This document shows, piece after piece, positions 43,892-51,841 of a stretch of DNA of 52,550 bases. Source of the stretch: Ahrensia sp. (GTDB lineage: Bacteria > Pseudomonadota > Alphaproteobacteria > Rhizobiales > Rhizobiaceae); contig PAKZ01000015.1 of the NCBI GenBank assembly GCA_002706335.1, forward strand, positions 1 through 52,550. The letters run 5' to 3'. Within the stretch, counting starts at the first letter, position 1; each line of letters opens with the position of its first letter. The translations under genes were made by a program, and so were the position numbers. Under the pieces are notes generated by a model. It was not told the DNA's origin and made no database searches. It was given only the letters and a program-made list of their open reading frames with translations.

Positions 43892-44751
43892 GCGTACCGA
43901 TCGCCAGAACGGTCGACGAGTTGAAGCGAACCGTGGCCGAGTGGCGCTCCAAAGGAGAGAGCATTGCCGTCGTGCCGACGATGGGGGCGTTGCACGCGGG
44001 GCATTTGAGCCTGGTACAGGCGGCGCTGGACACCGCCGACCGGGTGATCGTGACGCTTTTCGTTAACCCGAAGCAGTTCAACAGCGCGGCAGATCTCGCG
44101 GCCTATCCGCGCACCGAAAAGGAAGACGCAGCGAAGCTTACGCCGCTCGGCGCGCATCTCCTCTATTGTCCCGACGGTGAAGAGATGTATCCAGCGGGTT
44201 TCGCGACGACGGTCTCAGTCTCCGGTGTCAGTGAGGGCCTGTGCGGCGCGTATCGTCCGGGCCATTTCGACGGCGTCGCGACGGTCGTTGCAAAGCTGCT
44301 TATGCAGACGGACGCGGATTTCGCCTTCTTCGGCGAGAAGGACTTCCAGCAGTTGCAGGTGGTGCGGCGGCTCGTCGCCGATCTCGACATACCTGTCGCG
44401 ATCATTGGCTGTCCGACCGTGCGCGAAGAAGATGGGCTAGCGATGTCGTCCAGGAACTTACGTTTATCGGCTAGCGAAAGGGCAATTGCGCCGATTCTCG
44501 CCAGACAGCTCTTTCAAGCAGCAGACAGGATTGTTGCAGGCGAGCCGATTGCACAATGTTTAAACCGTGCGCGCTCGTGTATTCTTGAGCAAGGGTTTCA
44601 ATCTGTCGAATATTTAGAGCTATGCGATGAATATAAACTTATTCCATTGGTAAAAGCTGATCAGCCCGCTCGGATACTATCGGCGGTTTGGCTTGGCGGA
44701 ATAAGGTTAATTGACAATGTCATAGTCACTAAAACGGAGACATCAAAGTAG
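43888..44751 (+). CDS. panC: Pantothenate synthetase
   Basis: The 287-residue enzyme has the HIGH-type motif [13 protein letters not shown] (His36, His39), [17 protein letters not shown] and the SSRN motif near residue 190. It joins pantoate and beta-alanine with ATP. The last third, from about 44450, shifts abruptly to AT-rich codons while the frame and family match continue, so the gene looks like a mosaic of two sources. No panE or panD is seen in the window. Confidence 0.95.
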   Translation: MSVPIARTVDELKRTVAEWRSKGESIAVVPTMGALHAGHLSLVQAALDTADRVIVTLFVNPKQFNSAADLAAYPRTEKEDAAKLTPLGAHLLYCPDGEEMYPAGFATTVSVSGVSEGLCGAYRPGHFDGVATVVAKLLMQTDADFAFFGEKDFQQLQVVRRLVADLDIPVAIIGCPTVREEDGLAMSSRNLRLSASERAIAPILARQLFQAADRIVAGEPIAQCLNRARSCILEQGFQSVEYLELCDEYKLIPLVKADQPARILSAVWLGGIRLIDNVIVTKTETSK

Positions 44752-44861
44752 AGATAGAAGACTTTTGTTATTATGACATACTTCATTCCGGCATTGGGTT
44801 GGGATAATTCTTGGAACCCGCGGGGAGGGATTCAGCAGAGCAAGCTAGTGGAGAGACCGAA

Positions 44862-46559
44862 ATGAAAACCGAACCGCGCGAAAGCATGGAATTCGACGTG
44901 GTGATCGTCGGTGCCGGCCCGGCCGGTCTTGCCGCCGCGATCCGGTTGAAACAGGCCAATACCGAGTTGACCGTCGTCGTTCTGGAAAAGGGCGCCGAAG
45001 TCGGCGCGCATATCCTGTCGGGCGCCGTCGTCGATCCGGTCGGCATCGACAAGCTCATCCCCGACTGGCGCGACGATCCGGACCATCCGTTCAAGACCGA
45101 GGTCAAGGAAGACCAGTTCCTGTTCCTCGGACCGGCCGGCTCCATTCGTCTGCCGAATTTCGCGATGCCGCCGCTGATGAACAATCACGGCAACTACATC
45201 GTCTCGCTCGGCAATGTCTGCCGCTGGCTGGCGGGCAAGGCGGAGGCGCTCGGCGTAGAGATCTATCCGGGCTTCGCCGCCGCCGAAGTGCTCTACAACG
45301 AGGACGGTTCGGTCAAGGGCGTCGCCACCGGCGACATGGGCGTCGAGCGCGACGGCACGCCGGGCCCGATGTATGCCCGCGGCATGGAGCTGCACGGCAA
45401 ATATACGCTCATCGGGGAGGGGGTCCGCGGCTCTCTCGCCAAGCAGCTGATCGCCAATTTCTCGCTGGACGCGCATAGCGACTACCCGAAATTCGGCATC
45501 GGCATCAAGGAACTCTGGGAGGTCAAGCCGGAGAAGCATCGCCAGGGGCTGGTGCAGCACTCCTTCGGTTGGCCGCTCGACATGAAGACCGGCGGCGGGT
45601 CCTTCCTCTATCACCTGGAGGACAATCTGGTCGCGGTGGGCTTCGTCGTCCACCTCAACTACAAGAACCCCTATCTCTATCCCTTCGAGGAATTCCAGCG
45701 CTTCAAGACGCATCCGGCGATCCGCGACACTTTCGAGGGCGCAAAGCGCATCGCCTATGGCGCCCGCGCCATCACGGAAGGCGGCTGGCAGTCCGTGCCG
45801 AAAGTATCCTTCCCGGGCGGCGCGCTGATCGGCTGTTCCGCCGGTTTCGTGAACGTGCCGCGTATCAAGGGATCGCACAATGCGGTCCTGTCGGGCATCC
45901 TGGCTGCCGACACGGTTGCCGAGGCGCTCGCCGTCGGAAAGGCAAATGACGACGCGCTCGACGCCTACGAGAATGAATGGCGTGGAAGCGAGATCGGCAA
46001 GGACCTGAAGCGCGTGCGCAACGTCAAGCCGCTCTGGTCGCGGTTCGGCACGGCGCTTGGCGTCGGCATCGGCGGCATCGATATGTGGATCAACCAGATC
46101 GCCGGAGGCTGGTCGCCGCTCGGCACGCTGAAACACGGCAAGCCGGACTACGCGGCAACGCAAAAGGCCTCGCATTTCAAGCCGATCGCCTATCCGAAGC
46201 CGGACGGCGTGTTGACCTTCGACCGCCTGTCCTCTGTGTTCCTGTCGAACACCAACCACGAGGAAGACCAGCCGGTTCACCTGAAGGTCAAGGACATGGA
46301 CCTTCAGAAGTCTTCCGAATACGCTGAATTCGCAGGACTTTCCGCTCGCTATTGCCCGGCCGGCGTCTATGAGTGGATCGATGCCGACGGAAACTCCGTG
46401 CCGGCCGACGCGATCCGCAAGCCGGGCGACAGCGTCCGCTTCCAGATCAACGCGCAGAACTGCGTCCACTGCAAGACCTGCGACATCAAGGATCCGAAAC
46501 AGAACATCAACTGGACGGTGCCGCAGGGCGGGGAAGGGCCGGTTTACAGCGTTATGTGA
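44862..46559 (+). CDS. Electron transfer flavoprotein-ubiquinone oxidoreductase
   Basis: About 565 residues. The FAD loop VVIVGAGPAGLAAAIRLKQ lies near the N-terminus, the ubiquinone-binding region in the centre, and a C-terminal 4Fe-4S ligand set (YCPAGVYEW ... NCVHCKTCDIKDPKQNINW). It passes electrons from ETF to ubiquinone at the inner membrane. ATG 44862 has GTGGAGAG in front; an in-frame ATG upstream has none. With etfBA at 24303 the island encodes the whole electron path from its dehydrogenases to the respiratory chain. Confidence 0.95.
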   Translation: MKTEPRESMEFDVVIVGAGPAGLAAAIRLKQANTELTVVVLEKGAEVGAHILSGAVVDPVGIDKLIPDWRDDPDHPFKTEVKEDQFLFLGPAGSIRLPNFAMPPLMNNHGNYIVSLGNVCRWLAGKAEALGVEIYPGFAAAEVLYNEDGSVKGVATGDMGVERDGTPGPMYARGMELHGKYTLIGEGVRGSLAKQLIANFSLDAHSDYPKFGIGIKELWEVKPEKHRQGLVQHSFGWPLDMKTGGGSFLYHLEDNLVAVGFVVHLNYKNPYLYPFEEFQRFKTHPAIRDTFEGAKRIAYGARAITEGGWQSVPKVSFPGGALIGCSAGFVNVPRIKGSHNAVLSGILAADTVAEALAVGKANDDALDAYENEWRGSEIGKDLKRVRNVKPLWSRFGTALGVGIGGIDMWINQIAGGWSPLGTLKHGKPDYAATQKASHFKPIAYPKPDGVLTFDRLSSVFLSNTNHEEDQPVHLKVKDMDLQKSSEYAEFAGLSARYCPAGVYEWIDADGNSVPADAIRKPGDSVRFQINAQNCVHCKTCDIKDPKQNINWTVPQGGEGPVYSVM

Positions 46560-46581
46560 ATGCTCAAGGGAGTAATCGGCG

Positions 46582-47592
46582 ATGTTGATGGACCGGGTCG
46601 ACAAGAGAAGCGGAATCCCGACGCAATCGCGCCCATCTGACCAGCTTTCCGGCTTGGAGTTATCGCCGTACCGCCGCTTCCCAGCGGCGATGTGGGCGGA
46701 ATTCCGAGCTGACACGCCGCTAACGCTTGACGAGGATGAGGTCATGCGGCTGCGCTCGCTCGACGACCCGGTCGATCTCGACGAGGTGCGGCGCATCTAT
46801 CTGTCCATGTCGCGGCTGCTCTATTCGCATGTCGAGGCCTCGCAAAGCCTGTTCGAGCAGCGCCAGCAGTTCCTCAACATCGACGGGGCGATCAAGACGC
46901 CCTTTATCATTGGCATCGCCGGCTCGGTCTCCGTCGGCAAGTCGACCACAGCGCGTATCCTTAAGGAGTTGCTGGGACGCTGGCCGTCGAGCCCGAAGGT
47001 CGATCTGGTCACCACAGACGGCTTTCTGCTGCCCAACGCCGTGTTGCGCGAACAGGGGCTGATGGAGCGCAAGGGTTTTCCCGAGAGCTACGATGTCGGC
47101 GCGGTGCTGCGTTTCCTCTCGGCGATCAAGGCAGGTGAACACTCGGTGCGTGCGCCGCTTTATTCGCACATGGTCTATGACGTGCTGCCGGACGAATATG
47201 TCACCATCGACCGGCCGGACATCCTGATCTTCGAGGGCATTAATGTGCTGCAGGTGCGCGACCTGCCGGAAGATGGCAAGATGGTGCCCTTCGTGTCGGA
47301 CTATTTCGACTTTTCGATCTATATCGATGCCGATGAGGCGCTGATCCACGACTGGTACGTGACCCGGTTCATGCATCTGCGGCAAACGGCGTTCAAGGAT
47401 CCGAAGAGTTTCTTCCATCGCTATTCGGAGCTTTCGGAAACCTCCGCACGGGCAATTGCGGAAGGGCTGTGGGCCAATATCAACCTGAAGAACCTGAAGG
47501 AAAACATCCAGCCGACGCGCCCGCGCGCCGATCTGATCCTGAAGAAGAGCTCCGACCACCTCGTCGAGGAAGTGTTGTTACGAAAACTCTAG
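46582..47592 (+). CDS. coaA: Type I pantothenate kinase
   Basis: The 336-residue kinase has the P-loop [12 protein letters not shown] (residues 111-122), [35 protein letters not shown] (adjoining stretches) and [20 protein letters not shown]. It commits pantothenate to CoA and is normally the regulated step. A ribosome site (AGGGAG) precedes ATG 46582. Next to panBC it raises the CoA supply theme of the block; a chromosomal copy would be expected as well. Confidence 0.95.
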   Translation: MLMDRVDKRSGIPTQSRPSDQLSGLELSPYRRFPAAMWAEFRADTPLTLDEDEVMRLRSLDDPVDLDEVRRIYLSMSRLLYSHVEASQSLFEQRQQFLNIDGAIKTPFIIGIAGSVSVGKSTTARILKELLGRWPSSPKVDLVTTDGFLLPNAVLREQGLMERKGFPESYDVGAVLRFLSAIKAGEHSVRAPLYSHMVYDVLPDEYVTIDRPDILIFEGINVLQVRDLPEDGKMVPFVSDYFDFSIYIDADEALIHDWYVTRFMHLRQTAFKDPKSFFHRYSELSETSARAIAEGLWANINLKNLKENIQPTRPRADLILKKSSDHLVEEVLLRKL

Positions 47593-47703
47593 CGTTGAAC
47601 AGGCAATTGATGGATGGCACACCGCGATTTTGCGCAGATTGTCTTCGAGTTTTTGCGAGGGATCAGATAGTTTATAGACTACCTGTTAGGATAGGTTCGC
47701 TTT

Positions 47704-48744
47704 ATGTATAGGTTTCCGTTTTCTAAACCACCGTTTCCCGGCGAGATGACCGAGATTGCCCTTGGCATAAAATGGTTGCGGTTCCCATTGCCGTACCGTC
47801 TCGATCACATAAACATCTATTTGATTGAAGATGATGGCGGTTGGTGCGTGCTGGACGCGGGCATCCATGACGAACATACGCTCAAGCTCTGGAAAGCCGT
47901 TCTGTCCGGTCCGCTCTCGGACTCCCATTTGACCCGGCTGATCGTCACGCATCATCATCCGGATCATATTGGGGCTGCGGGTTGGCTCTGCCATGAAGCG
48001 GGCATTCCGCTTTCGATTTCCCAGACTGCCTATCTAGCCTGTGCAAATATCTCTCTCGATCCCGGTTCCCCGCAGGACCGACAGTTCTATGACTTTTACC
48101 TTAGTCACGGTATGGCCCCCGAGGTCGCCGAGCTCATGGGTACAAACGGCCTCGAATATCTGCGCAAAGTGTCACCCTTGCCGAATACCTTTTTACGGCT
48201 TCTATCGGGTGACACACTAACAATAGGTGCTCGAAAGTTCCGGGTCCTGACTGGCGATGGGCATGCACCGGAACAAGTCATGCTCTATTGTGCGGAAGAT
48301 TGTCTGTTTTTCTCGGCCGATCAGGTCATCGCAAAGATCTCACCCAATGTCAGCGTCTGGCCAAGCGAGCCCGATGGGGATCCTCTCGGCCATTTTCTTC
48401 GCACCGCGCGACGGATCCGCGAGAATCTGCCGGACGACGTTCTGGTCTTGCCGGGCCACCAATTGCCGTTCTATGGCCTGCACGAGCGTTGTAACGATCT
48501 GGTCGAACATCACGAGCACCGTTGTGACCTGATCGGCGAGGCATGTTCCGGTAAACACCTGACTGTGAGCGATTTAGTGCCCGTGGTGTTTCCGCGTGAA
48601 CTCAATATCCACCAGCTCGGATTTGCCTTTAGCGAAACACTTGCCCATGTCAACCGCATGCTGCGGCGTGCGGAACTGACGAAAGCCGTCGCTGATGACG
48701 GCGTAATCCGATACTGTAAAGCTGATCATCCTGGCTCTTCATAG
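47704..48744 (+). CDS. Metallo-beta-lactamase-fold hydrolase
   Basis: The 346-residue protein has the HxHxDH motif in VTHHHPDHIG (His83, His85, Asp87, His88), a later histidine in GDGHAPEQV, Asp in SADQVI and His in LPGHQLP, a full dinuclear metal site. It is longer than AiiA-type AHL lactonases, with a C-terminal helical extension. Position between coaA and the luxR gene allows two readings: a thioester hydrolase for the catabolic island or a lactonase acting on the AHL signal. Neither is proven. Confidence 0.85.
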   Translation: MYRFPFSKPPFPGEMTEIALGIKWLRFPLPYRLDHINIYLIEDDGGWCVLDAGIHDEHTLKLWKAVLSGPLSDSHLTRLIVTHHHPDHIGAAGWLCHEAGIPLSISQTAYLACANISLDPGSPQDRQFYDFYLSHGMAPEVAELMGTNGLEYLRKVSPLPNTFLRLLSGDTLTIGARKFRVLTGDGHAPEQVMLYCAEDCLFFSADQVIAKISPNVSVWPSEPDGDPLGHFLRTARRIRENLPDDVLVLPGHQLPFYGLHERCNDLVEHHEHRCDLIGEACSGKHLTVSDLVPVVFPRELNIHQLGFAFSETLAHVNRMLRRAELTKAVADDGVIRYCKADHPGSS

Positions 48745-48826
48745 CGCGGTTTGACTGGCAAAGCCCTGAAGTGTTCCTCGATCGCCGGCGCACACTCGAT
48801 TTGTAAAAAAATACCGACATCAGGAC

Positions 48827-49564
48827 ATGGATATTACGGGCAACGCTGAACTTTTCGTCACACTCTCGGAAGTCGCTGCCGCCGCTTCCGGTGGGGCACT
48901 GAAGAACGCGATCAGCGCTCTGGCTATCCGCCACGGTGTACGGTCTGCGGCCTATCTTGGCACCCGCATTTCGGATATGGTGCCGGAAGAGCCTTATATT
49001 GCCGTCGCATACTCGTCGGATTGGATCGAGCATTACAAACGACGCGGTTATTTCGAAATCGATCCTGTCATTCGAATTGGGATGCGCCGGCTTCTCCCTT
49101 TGGACTGGGAACAGTTCGGTGAACCGGAAGGCATGCTCAAGACTTTCTTCAGAGAGGCGTCGGAATTCGGCCTCGGGCACCGCGGGTTGACGATCCCAGT
49201 TCATGGCAGGTCTGGTGACCACGCCCTGTTCACCATCACTTCGGATCTGCCTGAACGGGAATGGAAGCAAGAAAAGCTCGAATACATGCGCGATTTCCAG
49301 CTCTTGGCTGTTCATCTGCATGACAAGATACTTGAACTCCACGGACGGCCAGTCACCCGCGCAAACCTTTCTCCGCGGGAATTGGAATGCCTCCAGTGGG
49401 TCTCGGATGGCAAGACAGCGTGGGAGTGTTCGGTTATCTTGGGTCTCCCGGAACACACGGTCCGTTGCTACCTCGAAAGCGCCCGCTACAAACTCAATGC
49501 CAGCAGCAATACGCACGCTGTATCCATTGCGCATCGCACCGGCTTGTTCTCCCCGGTCCTGTAA
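48827..49564 (+). CDS. LuxR-family quorum-sensing regulator
   Basis: The 245-residue protein has an AHL-binding domain with the conserved aromatic and acidic residues (DWIEHYKRRGYFEIDPV, PLDWEQF) and a C-terminal GerE helix-turn-helix (LSPRELECLQWVSDGKTAWECS, split around residues 185-210). It lies directly upstream of the AHL synthase gene on the same strand, the usual arrangement of a cognate pair. It is distinct from the TraR-like regulator at 51056. Confidence 0.92.
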   Translation: MDITGNAELFVTLSEVAAAASGGALKNAISALAIRHGVRSAAYLGTRISDMVPEEPYIAVAYSSDWIEHYKRRGYFEIDPVIRIGMRRLLPLDWEQFGEPEGMLKTFFREASEFGLGHRGLTIPVHGRSGDHALFTITSDLPEREWKQEKLEYMRDFQLLAVHLHDKILELHGRPVTRANLSPRELECLQWVSDGKTAWECSVILGLPEHTVRCYLESARYKLNASSNTHAVSIAHRTGLFSPVL

Positions 49565-49610
49565 ATCCGGCAATCTAGCCGGATAACGGCGCCGGCTATC
49601 TGCCGATACT
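49565..49610 (+). promoter_or_regulatory. Lux-box-like dyad and -10 of the AHL synthase gene
   Basis: ATCCGGC-AATCTA-GCCGGAT (49565-49584) is a perfect 7-bp dyad with a 6-bp centre, 20 bp in all, starting right after the luxR stop. GATACT (49605-49610) follows after 20 bp, the distance expected between a lux box in the -35 position and the -10. The sequence does not match the classical lux box, so the call rests on symmetry and spacing. It could also act as a weak hairpin. Confidence 0.45.
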
Positions 49611-49646
49611 TGGTTCTCCGTCGTCAACAAACGAATGGAGACCAAA

Positions 49647-50294
49647 ATGATCCTGACAATCGAGACTATCGATCTGCAAAAGCATCCTAGGTTTATCGAT
49701 CAGATGTTCTGCATGCGCGCTGAAGTGTTTGCTGACAGGCTAGGATGGGAGGTGAGTGTCGTCGACGGTCGCGAGACCGACCGATTTGACGACGAGGGTC
49801 CCCTCTATCTGCTATCGGTCAGCGAAGAGACGGGCGCGCTTCAAGGCGCCGTCCGCTTGCTGCCGACAACCGGACCTTACATGTTGCGCGACGTGTTTTC
49901 GGTGTTGGTTCCCGGTGGCGCCCCGGAGAGTCCGCTGATCTGGGAAAGCTCGCGCTTTACCATCAATCCCCATGTCTTCTCGGTTGCCGAATGCGCTAAA
50001 GCAAACCACATTGTTCACCGGACGACCCTTGAACTGCTCTTTGGCATCGTTGAGGTCTGCCAGAAGGCAGGTGTCGACCAAATTGTCTCAGTCTTCGATG
50101 CCCGAATGGCGCGGATCTTCCGCGCCTGCGATTGCGCCTATGAGGTGATCGGCACGCCGACGCGCATCGGCAAGACTATGACCTATGCTGGCTTGTTCGA
50201 GATGACGGATACGATGCGTGCTCGGCTTGGCGCCGTCGGCAAACTTCCATCGTCTGTACTTGCTGATCCGTCGTGGAAAGCGGAAGAAGGATGA
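49647..50294 (+). CDS. Acyl-homoserine-lactone synthase (LuxI family)
   Basis: About 215 residues with the LuxI core: MRAEVFADRLGWEV, DRFDDEGPLYLL, GAVRLLPTTGPYML and WESSRFTINP (conserved Arg, Phe, Trp, Asp/Glu and Ser-Arg-Phe). ATG 49647 is preferred because GGAGA lies in front of it; ATG 49635 has no ribosome site. It makes the AHL signal from S-adenosylmethionine and an acyl donor. LuxI relatives that use acyl-CoA instead of acyl-ACP exist (BjaI, RpaI), and the acyl-CoA-rich setting makes this worth asking here. Confidence 0.94.
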   Translation: MILTIETIDLQKHPRFIDQMFCMRAEVFADRLGWEVSVVDGRETDRFDDEGPLYLLSVSEETGALQGAVRLLPTTGPYMLRDVFSVLVPGGAPESPLIWESSRFTINPHVFSVAECAKANHIVHRTTLELLFGIVEVCQKAGVDQIVSVFDARMARIFRACDCAYEVIGTPTRIGKTMTYAGLFEMTDTMRARLGAVGKLPSSVLADPSWKAEEG

Positions 50295-50611
50295 GCGGAA
50301 CGACACGTCGCTTGACACGATGATGTAGCGTTTTGGCCGGCGTGGCTGGTAAGCGGCGGCCGGATGGAATAGAAGGTCCCGGGGCGGTACGCGCCGTCCC
50401 GGGGCTTGGAAACCCCACCACGGCGGTTTGGTGCCGGCCGATGCGGCACCGAGGATCCTCTGGCCAACGGCCGGGGGCCTGTGACGCATGTCCAGGTGCC
50501 TCGGTGCTAAAGGTCGCAGGACCGTCTGTGGCGGTTTTCCAACCCCCGGCTTGGGGTCGAGATCTTTCCTCTGTCGCGGGGGCGCACCGCGGCTCAAGCC
50601 GCGGGACTTGC
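50295..50611 (+). promoter_or_regulatory. Structured leader region between luxI and traM
   Basis: This 317-bp stretch has no credible gene but many inverted repeats. GGTGCC (50430-50435) can pair with GGCACC (50445-50450), while GCACCGAGG (50446-50454) can instead pair with CCTCGGTGC (50499-50507); the two pairings exclude each other. Further stems are GGCC/GGCC near 50462 and ACCCC/GGGGT near 50542. This is the layout of a switching RNA leader, but no known riboswitch class is recognised. Confidence 0.45.
50587..50604 (+). promoter_or_regulatory. Hairpin that may mask the traM ribosome site
   Basis: CCGCGGCT-CA-AGCCGCGG is an 8-bp perfect inverted repeat ending eight bases before the traM ATG. 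The only purine-rich candidate ribosome site (GCGGGA) lies in its 3' arm, so the folded form would limit translation. Confidence 0.5.
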
Positions 50612-50938
50612 ATGCCGGACCAGACACCGATCAGCCATTCTGTTCCAGGTCGCATCAACGACCGGCCCATACGCACCATTCTTGGTGAGTTATCGGCCGA
50701 CGAGCTGTCGCGGCTCGCTGTGGATGTTCTCCGGGAGAATAGACGCCGACTTGAGCAGACCCAGTCGTTGTTCGAGAAGCTTGAGGAAGCGCTCGCGGAA
50801 GGCAACAAGGATGAGAAACTTCGCCAGGCCTACCGCCTGGCCTTGGTCGAACTGAAGATCTACCACGAACTGGTGCGGATCGTTTTAGATGTCCTAGGTT
50901 TTGTTCCGAAAATGCCGCGGGAATCGGACTTTCATTAG
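50612..50938 (+). CDS. traM: TraM-type antiactivator of TraR
   Basis: The 108-residue helical protein resembles Agrobacterium/Rhizobium TraM: RPIRTILGELSADELSRLAV near the start, RENRRRLEQTQSLFEKL in the middle and the closing VLGFVPK, matching ILGFIPK of TraM. TraM binds TraR and blocks it until the signal is high enough. The start at 50612 gives the family length; the frame is open further upstream but that part is non-conserved and structured. It is convergent with the TraR-like gene, as on rhizobial symbiotic plasmids. Confidence 0.85.
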   Translation: MPDQTPISHSVPGRINDRPIRTILGELSADELSRLAVDVLRENRRRLEQTQSLFEKLEEALAEGNKDEKLRQAYRLALVELKIYHELVRIVLDVLGFVPKMPRESDFH

Positions 50939-51055
50939 GTTTGCAGTTCCATAACGAAACTTACGCGACATGCGCACCGGAAAAGGCAGGAAGATGTTCC
51001 CCTCTCACACTTCCATTGCTCGTTTGTGACTTTGTTCCGTAGCGGATCGTTCTTT

Positions 51056-51760
51056 TCAAATAAGCCCAATACGTATTGCCATGGACGCGGCCTGGCGGGT
51101 ATTGGCAGCTCCGAGCTTCTGCGTTGCCGCATCGAGATATGAGCGCACTGACGAATAGGAGACGCCCACTGTCAGTGCGATATCTGGCATTGTTACGCCT
51201 TCCGCAAACCATCTAAGGCATTCCGCCTCTCTTGGCGAAAGACGAATATCAGTTGCTAGAGACACATCCTGGTTCGCGCCGGCGAGCCGCGCGTGAACAA
51301 AGGCAACGCAAACGGCCGCGGTCACAGGGTCGACCTTCCGCGCGTCGAGTGGGTCCGCGCGGTCTGTAACCATCGTAAAAATCATCCGATTCTTGAAGCC
51401 AACAGGCACCGATATTGAGAGACCGGACCGAATGCCGAACTCCGCCGCAGCCGCGAACATTTGCGAGACATCGCGCCGGCCCATGCGCCTTGCTTCCGAC
51501 GCGGACCATGTGAAGACCGGGGGGCCATGTTTTGCGCGGGTAACGACGGGATCGACATGGAGATAACCGTCGCGGACATAACGCTCTTGCCACTTCTGGG
51601 GATAATTAGAGACCGCAAAGCTCCCCTTCCCGCACAGATGAACATAGGCGTAATAGTTGAAACCAGCGCCGGAGGCAAAATCCCGGAGCGTGCGCCGCGC
51701 TGCAGCATCATCCAGCGGCAGCGAGAGTTTGTCGATCAGACCTATCAGAATATCGTTCAA
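51056..51760 (-). CDS. traR: TraR-type LuxR-family regulator of conjugation
   Basis: The 234-residue protein follows TraR along its length: NYPQKWQERYVRDGYLHVDP, PVFTWSASEARR, EFGIRSGLSISVPV and a C-terminal GerE domain (LSPREAECLRWFAEGVTM). Trp, Tyr and Asp of the AHL pocket are present. It lies 81 bp downstream of trbI on the same strand and faces traM, the order seen in rhizobial Ti/Sym-type plasmids. It would activate tra/trb genes with AHL; whether it uses the signal from the luxI at 49647 or from a traI outside the window is open. Confidence 0.9.
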   Translation of the reverse strand: MNDILIGLIDKLSLPLDDAAARRTLRDFASGAGFNYYAYVHLCGKGSFAVSNYPQKWQERYVRDGYLHVDPVVTRAKHGPPVFTWSASEARRMGRRDVSQMFAAAAEFGIRSGLSISVPVGFKNRMIFTMVTDRADPLDARKVDPVTAAVCVAFVHARLAGANQDVSLATDIRLSPREAECLRWFAEGVTMPDIALTVGVSYSSVRSYLDAATQKLGAANTRQAASMAIRIGLI

Positions 51761-51841
51761 ATGCCTGACCAGATGGAAGTATAAGGACTATTTGATGGAT
51801 TTATAGGGGAAACTTGGGCGGGCAGAAAGCCAAAGCCAAGT

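Noticed and set aside
1378-44796. Shared 15-mer ACTTCATTCCGGCAT near 1379 and near 44780, both after TGACA
   Set aside because: A few identical 15-mers are expected by chance in a window of this size, and the flanks match only weakly; the second copy has no operator.
44832-46796. 654-codon minus-strand frame opposite the ETF-quinone oxidoreductase gene
   Set aside because: Antisense of a well-supported gene; no recognisable protein features.
47681-47696. ACCTGTTAGGATAGGT before the MBL-fold gene as a lux box or as a ninth copy of the TetR operator
   Set aside because: Only five of eight base pairs are symmetric, and as a TetR site only one arm matches; too weak for either call.
50333-50611. 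N-terminal extension of TraM by 93 codons
   Set aside because: The extension is unlike any TraM, is built of inverted repeats, and the 108-residue version matches the family length.
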